The position numbers and the translations under genes are program-made. Below are positions 13,808 to 16,952 of a stretch of 16,952 nucleotides of DNA, in pieces. The DNA is from an uncultured Collinsella sp. (GTDB lineage: Bacteria > Actinomycetota > Coriobacteriia > Coriobacteriales > Coriobacteriaceae). The notes below the pieces were generated by a model that was not told where the DNA came from, made no database searches, and saw only the letters and a list, made by a program, of their open reading frames with translations. Numbering within the stretch: the stretch's first letter is position 1; each line of letters begins with the position of its first letter. The stretch covers positions 1 through 16,952 of the forward strand of contig CABPWH010000042.1 of the NCBI GenBank assembly GCA_902461085.1, given 5' to 3'.

Positions 13808-14456
13808 TTAAATCAACCCTCCCTGCCATTAAATCCCTAATGTAGACACCCTCAGAGTCGAATCCATTCACAGTTTCCAAGTACTTGCGCCGCGCGTTCT
13901 GCTCTCGCTTAAAGCGCTTGGGATAATACTCAGATCCCAACGCCTGCTTCCATTCGCAGAATCTGATTGCTGAGAACGCACGCTCACCCATAAGCGCATA
14001 TTGAATGCCCAAATCCCCCAAAAACATAATGCGCTGCAATTGCCTGAGCGAAATCATGCCGTTGACAAACTGTCTTGCAAACGAGAAATAGGAATCGTCT
14101 GCACGATAGCCTCGAATAACGTCATAAGGAGATGTATCAATTAAACAGTTATCAAGTAGATAGCGAAGCCCCTCGCGTGCTACTGGCGTCGAAACATTGA
14201 GCTCTCTGTTGTTAGCCAGAATTGCAAGCCAATTGAGAATTGAAAACTCCCCGGACTCCAAATCCAAGACCGCGAGACCATCCATATCGAGCTCATATCG
14301 ATTCGCGATACCATCGGACTCGGTCCGACATGCCCACTCCATTGCCATTTCCTCATGTGGCGTGCAATAAAACCCACACCCATAGTCATTGAATTGTCTG
14401 CATTTATCCAACGACGGACGTTCGACAACAACCTTCGACCCGTGCCAAAGCTCCAT
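13773..14456 (-). CDS. DUF3990 protein, ADP-ribosyltransferase-like putative toxin
   Basis: A 227-aa protein with the DUF3990 signature: LWHGSKVVVERPSLDKCRQF (3-22), DYGCGFYCT (24-32), an MAMEWAC helix (37-43) and GYRADDSYFSFARQF (116-130). DUF3990 is regarded as a divergent ADP-ribosyltransferase-type domain; the HGS and GFYCT motifs correspond to the first two ART blocks, and the target is unknown. The ATG at 14456 is chosen over an upstream TTG because GGAGG lies 5 bases before it and the family starts here. It is first in a two-gene leftward operon with the HTH gene, overlapping it by 35 bp. Base composition is lower in GC than in the engB gene upstream. Toxin function is inferred from the domain and the partner. 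Confidence 0.8.
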   Translation of the reverse strand: MELWHGSKVVVERPSLDKCRQFNDYGCGFYCTPHEEMAMEWACRTESDGIANRYELDMDGLAVLDLESGEFSILNWLAILANNRELNVSTPVAREGLRYLLDNCLIDTSPYDVIRGYRADDSYFSFARQFVNGMISLRQLQRIMFLGDLGIQYALMGERAFSAIRFCEWKQALGSEYYPKRFKREQNARRKYLETVNGFDSEGVYIRDLMAGRVDLNDPRVNGLWAE

Positions 14457-14471
14457 ATCGACCTCCAAAAA

Positions 14472-14518
14472 ATATCACCTCAGTGATAGTTTACCAATAA
14501 CTATCACTGAGGTGATAT
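14472..14518 (-). promoter_or_regulatory. twin palindromic operator of the DUF3990/HTH operon
   Basis: A perfect 20-bp inverted repeat (14472-14491 and 14499-14518) flanks TACCAAT. Each arm is itself an operator: TATCAC-CTCA-GTGATA (14473-14488) and TATCAC-TGAG-GTGATA (14502-14517), centres 29 bp apart. On the minus strand TTGGTA and TATTTT (17-bp spacer) frame a plausible promoter whose spacer lies over one operator, just before the GGAGG site of the DUF3990 gene. Two dimer sites at about three helical turns suit cooperative binding by the HTH protein. Confidence 0.8.
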
Positions 14519-14549
14519 AGATGAGAGCTTTTGAGGGGTTGCAGCCCGA

Positions 14550-15140
14550 TTAGAGGCAGGCCTCGGCAATGCGGCGCTTGAGCTCGTCGATGCCGGTACC
14601 GGTTTGGGAGCTTGTGATGATTACGTTCTCGGCCGGAACGTTGAGCTGCTTTTTGATGGCTGCTGCCTGGCGGGCCTGCTGGGTGCGGCTGAGCTTGTCG
14701 GCCTTGGTGAGGCAGACGATAAAGTTGAACTCGTTGCCCTGCAGGTAGTCGATCATGTCATGGTCGAGTTTACTGGGATCGTGGCGAATGTCCACCAGTG
14801 ATACAACCAGGTTGAAGCTGCGCTCGGAGTCGAAGAAGTCGCCGATGAGCTCGGCCCAACGGTCGCGCTCGGCCTTGGAACGACGGGCGAAACCATAGCC
14901 CGGCAGGTCGACGAAGTGCACGTCGTCAGCCTCAAAGAAGTTGATGTTGCTCGTCTTGCCCGGCGTGCTCGAAACCTTGACCAGGTTTTTGCGGCCAAAA
15001 AGCTTGTTCATGATCGACGACTTGCCCACGTTGGAGCGGCCGACGAAGCTCACCTCGGGGCAGGTGGACTCGGGAATCTGCGAAACCTTGCCATAGCTGG
15101 CAACGAACTTGGCAAGCTGGTAGTTAATGGAATCGGCCAT
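14550..15140 (-). CDS. engB: ribosome-biogenesis GTPase EngB (YihA/YsxC)
   Basis: Small TRAFAC-class GTPase needed for late assembly of the 50S subunit. The 196 aa carry all G motifs: G1 GRSNVGKSS (34-42), G2 in STPGKT (58-63), G3 DLPGYG (78-83), G4 TKAD (145-148) and G5 SSQTGTG (177-183). The ATG at 15140 has AAGGAG five bases upstream; the GTG two codons earlier overlaps that site and is rejected. It lies 39 bp downstream of mtnN on the same strand and is probably cotranscribed. Its 3' end abuts the DUF3990 operator region after about 30 bp, which looks like the left border of a chromosomal insertion point. Confidence 0.96.
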   Translation of the reverse strand: MADSINYQLAKFVASYGKVSQIPESTCPEVSFVGRSNVGKSSIMNKLFGRKNLVKVSSTPGKTSNINFFEADDVHFVDLPGYGFARRSKAERDRWAELIGDFFDSERSFNLVVSLVDIRHDPSKLDHDMIDYLQGNEFNFIVCLTKADKLSRTQQARQAAAIKKQLNVPAENVIITSSQTGTGIDELKRRIAEACL

Positions 15141-15179
15141 GGACACTCCTTGGTCGTAGGTTCTTACAAAACGGGCGTG

Positions 15180-15920
15180 CTATTGCGCGGCGGCGATACG
15201 ACGAACGATGTCAAGCGTGATGCCGCTCGCGGTACGGGCGTACTCATCCAGATCGAACTCGCGCTCGCAAAACGCGTCATATGCCTCGTCACAATTATCG
15301 CTGATAGCGCGCAGCACTAGGCAATCGACACCATTCTTGGCCGCGATGTGCGCAATTGCCGCGCCCTCCATCTCGACGCAATCGGCATGCGTGGCCTCAA
15401 TAGCAGCGTTACGCATGGCGTCACCCGTAACAAAGCGGTCACCCGTGGCGATAGTGCCACACAGGAACTGCTTGGGGTCCTTCTCAGTAGAAGTCTTATC
15501 CGCCGAGGCATCCACAAATCCATGCTCGGCAAGCACGGCGGCGGCGACATCAGCCAACGCCGGCGTCGAGACAAACTCCTCGAGCCCCGGCGCAGACTCG
15601 GCGATGAGTGCCGTATCGGTATCAAGATAGCGCAGGCACTTGCCTATAACCACGTCGTTAATATGCAGTTTAGGGTTTAGGCCTCCCGCGATACCCGAAA
15701 ACACAACGGCCTGCGGAGCGTATTTGCTGATGAGATGCTGCGTTGCGGCAGCGGCGTTCACGGTACCCATGCCAGCGGTCGTGGCGACCACCGTCAGACC
15801 GTCAAGCTCGCCGCTCACAACGGTCAAGCCCGCCTCCTGCGCCTCATGTGCGCCACTCAGCTCTTCTTTAATCTGCGCAACCTCTTTTTCGAGTGCGCCT
15901 ATGATCACGATGGTTGCCAT
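15180..15920 (-). CDS. mtnN: 5'-methylthioadenosine/S-adenosylhomocysteine nucleosidase
   Basis: Hydrolyses MTA and SAH to adenine and the thioribose or ribosyl-homocysteine, removing inhibitory by-products of SAM use. The 246 aa carry the nucleoside-phosphorylase-like fold: VIIGALEKEV (5-14, with Glu13 matching the E. coli Glu12 position), FSGIAGGLN (74-82), the ribose-binding VEMEGAAIAH (182-191, Glu185), and the catalytic aspartate 208 in AISDNCDEA. It is about 15 residues longer than usual, because of a loop near 136-152. The ATG at 15920 follows GGGGGA by four bases and removes a non-conserved TTG-started extension. It leads engB by 39 bp. Confidence 0.94.
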   Translation of the reverse strand: MATIVIIGALEKEVAQIKEELSGAHEAQEAGLTVVSGELDGLTVVATTAGMGTVNAAAATQHLISKYAPQAVVFSGIAGGLNPKLHINDVVIGKCLRYLDTDTALIAESAPGLEEFVSTPALADVAAAVLAEHGFVDASADKTSTEKDPKQFLCGTIATGDRFVTGDAMRNAAIEATHADCVEMEGAAIAHIAAKNGVDCLVLRAISDNCDEAYDAFCEREFDLDEYARTASGITLDIVRRIAAAQ

Positions 15921-15999
15921 GCCATCCCCCAAATCCGTGCAAATTGCTTATCCACGGTATGGTACCAGCATTTTGGCTCTTTCACTTTTTACGAAGTCG

Positions 16000-16952
16000 C
16001 TAGGCCAACGAGGACCGCACATCATAGAGCGCCTTTGCAATCGCGGCCACGGCCTCACTCGATTGGTCGCTCCACGGCATCGACGTCATGATGCTCATAA
16101 CATAGCTATGGCCGTCGACGTCGATCAGTCCGGCATCACATGTCGAATAGCAACCGTCCTCGCTAATCCAGCCTGCCTTGTTGCGCACCGAGACCTGATC
16201 GTCCGCAATGCCATCGCGAATAAACGAGCGCAATGTTGATGCCAGAAGGCCCGACAACCACTGTGAAGTCTCGGTATCCGTGCTCAGATACTCGCTCATC
16301 TCACGCCATAACCTAGCAGAAGTGCGCGGGCAATAGGTGGGAAAATCACTCATCGGATCGAGCGCGGTATCGTAATCGATGCCAAGACTGACAATCCAAT
16401 CCTCGTAACCGGCATGGTCAAACGCCGCGCGTAACGCAATAAACGAATCGTTATCCGAATTAACGACCGCAGCCTCGATGAGTTCGCGAACCGTCTGCCA
16501 GCCCATGTTGTAGCCACCATAGGTGCCAAGGGAATCATCGAGTGAAACCTGGCCCATCTCGACCAGGGATTCGCAGATATACAACGCATAGAGTGCCTTG
16601 TAGCTACTCGCGCCGTAAACCTCGACATCGGCGTTATACGTCACGCCCTTGCCGCTCGACAGATCGTAAAACACCACGCCCACATCGCCCAATTCCTGGG
16701 CCTGATCAAGGGCATCTTGGAGCGCGGCGAGGCTCTCATCCTCCAGGGCAGGGATCTGATCATCAACCAGTGAGAAGGTCCGCACGGTATCGCCTGAAGG
16801 AATATCGTTAAAGTCCGCCTTCGAAAGCCTCGTCTTAAGGCTCGCTGTCGACAGGGTTTGACTTGCAGTGGCTTTGGATTCAGAGACCTTTTTGTTTGGC
16901 TCTGTTAGACCAGAATTGACATATAGGTGATGCCACCGTGGTATAATGAAAC
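16000..16952 (-). CDS. class A beta-lactamase-like serine hydrolase, 5' end beyond the window
   Basis: A penicillin-binding/beta-lactamase-fold serine hydrolase. Counting from a GTG at 16785, the active-site SSYK (60-63; Ser60, Lys63), the SDN triad (110-112) and KAG (203-205, in place of KTG) occur in the right order and spacing. The GTG gives 261 aa but no signal peptide and only a weak ribosome site. The same frame stays open from 16785 to the window edge with no ATG, GTG or TTG. It encodes a hydrophilic, Ser/Thr/Lys-rich linker (KKVSESKATASQTLSTASLK) of the kind that follows an N-terminal membrane anchor. I infer the true start lies outside and the domain is extracellular. Whether it hydrolyses beta-lactams or has a cell-wall role cannot be told; the missing KTG threonine argues against assuming resistance. 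Confidence 0.75.
   Translation of the reverse strand, partial: FIIPRWHHLYVNSGLTEPNKKVSESKATASQTLSTASLKTRLSKADFNDIPSGDTVRTFSLVDDQIPALEDESLAALQDALDQAQELGDVGVVFYDLSSGKGVTYNADVEVYGASSYKALYALYICESLVEMGQVSLDDSLGTYGGYNMGWQTVRELIEAAVVNSDNDSFIALRAAFDHAGYEDWIVSLGIDYDTALDPMSDFPTYCPRTSARLWREMSEYLSTDTETSQWLSGLLASTLRSFIRDGIADDQVSVRNKAGWISEDGCYSTCDAGLIDVDGHSYVMSIMTSMPWSDQSSEAVAAIAKALYDVRSSLA
16916..16947 (+). promoter_or_regulatory. promoter-like sequence reading off the right edge
   Basis: TTGACA (16916-16921) and an extended -10, TGGTATAAT (16939-16947), both match consensus, but the spacer is 20 bp rather than 17. It points rightward, out of the window, and overlaps the open leftward frame of the serine hydrolase. 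It may drive a divergent gene, or be a chance match. Confidence 0.35.

Noticed and set aside
16000..16785. Serine hydrolase as a complete 261-aa gene starting at GTG 16785
   Set aside because: The frame stays open to the window edge, the GTG has a poor ribosome site, and the short form has no secretion signal. A partial gene is more likely.

Overview
The window looks like a chromosomal segment of a Coriobacteriia gut actinobacterium, most likely Collinsella or a close relative. The basis is the fairly high GC, the strong Shine-Dalgarno sites with some GTG starts, the style of the proteins, and a LexA box of the Gram-positive CGAAC-N4-GTTCG type. The genus is inference; no rRNA or other marker is present.

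Layout. (1) 1-3740: a leftward ABC exporter pair, an ATPase and a large two-domain FtsX-type permease. (2) 3740-5600: a GyrI-like ligand-binding protein behind a perfect SOS box, then a scar where a truncated Abi_2 abortive-infection gene runs into the last third of a chloride-channel gene, followed by an array of five alternating inverted 15-bp motifs. (3) 5600-6180: ogt, DNA alkylation repair. (4) 6570-11864: an aspartate-family amino-acid cluster. lysC and asd run left, thrC and thrB run right, and lysC and thrC share a 103-bp divergent control region. The products take aspartate to aspartyl phosphate (LysC) and aspartate semialdehyde (Asd), then homoserine to phosphohomoserine (ThrB) and threonine (ThrC). 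Homoserine dehydrogenase is not in the window. (5) 12000-14520: a visibly more AT-rich islet with a secreted DUF5626-like protein, an unlisted 34-residue membrane peptide, and a leftward DUF3990/HTH pair that looks like a toxin-antitoxin operon with a twin palindromic operator. (6) 14550-16952: housekeeping genes engB and mtnN and a serine hydrolase that appears to be cut by the right edge.

The most interesting signal is a set of long hairpins, about 112 to 130 bp each, in the intergenic spaces of the amino-acid cluster: 6429-6558, 10857-10968 and 11888-12004, plus a degenerate half copy near 12084. Their stems differ completely in sequence. In the two best copies the unpaired linkers between outer and inner stems are nearly identical (GTCCTCGAYCAT on one side, GRTCTGCGGA on the other), and one short helix inside the linkers covaries. 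Variable stems with a conserved asymmetric internal loop suggest a structured RNA or a protein-recognised hairpin family rather than ordinary terminators.
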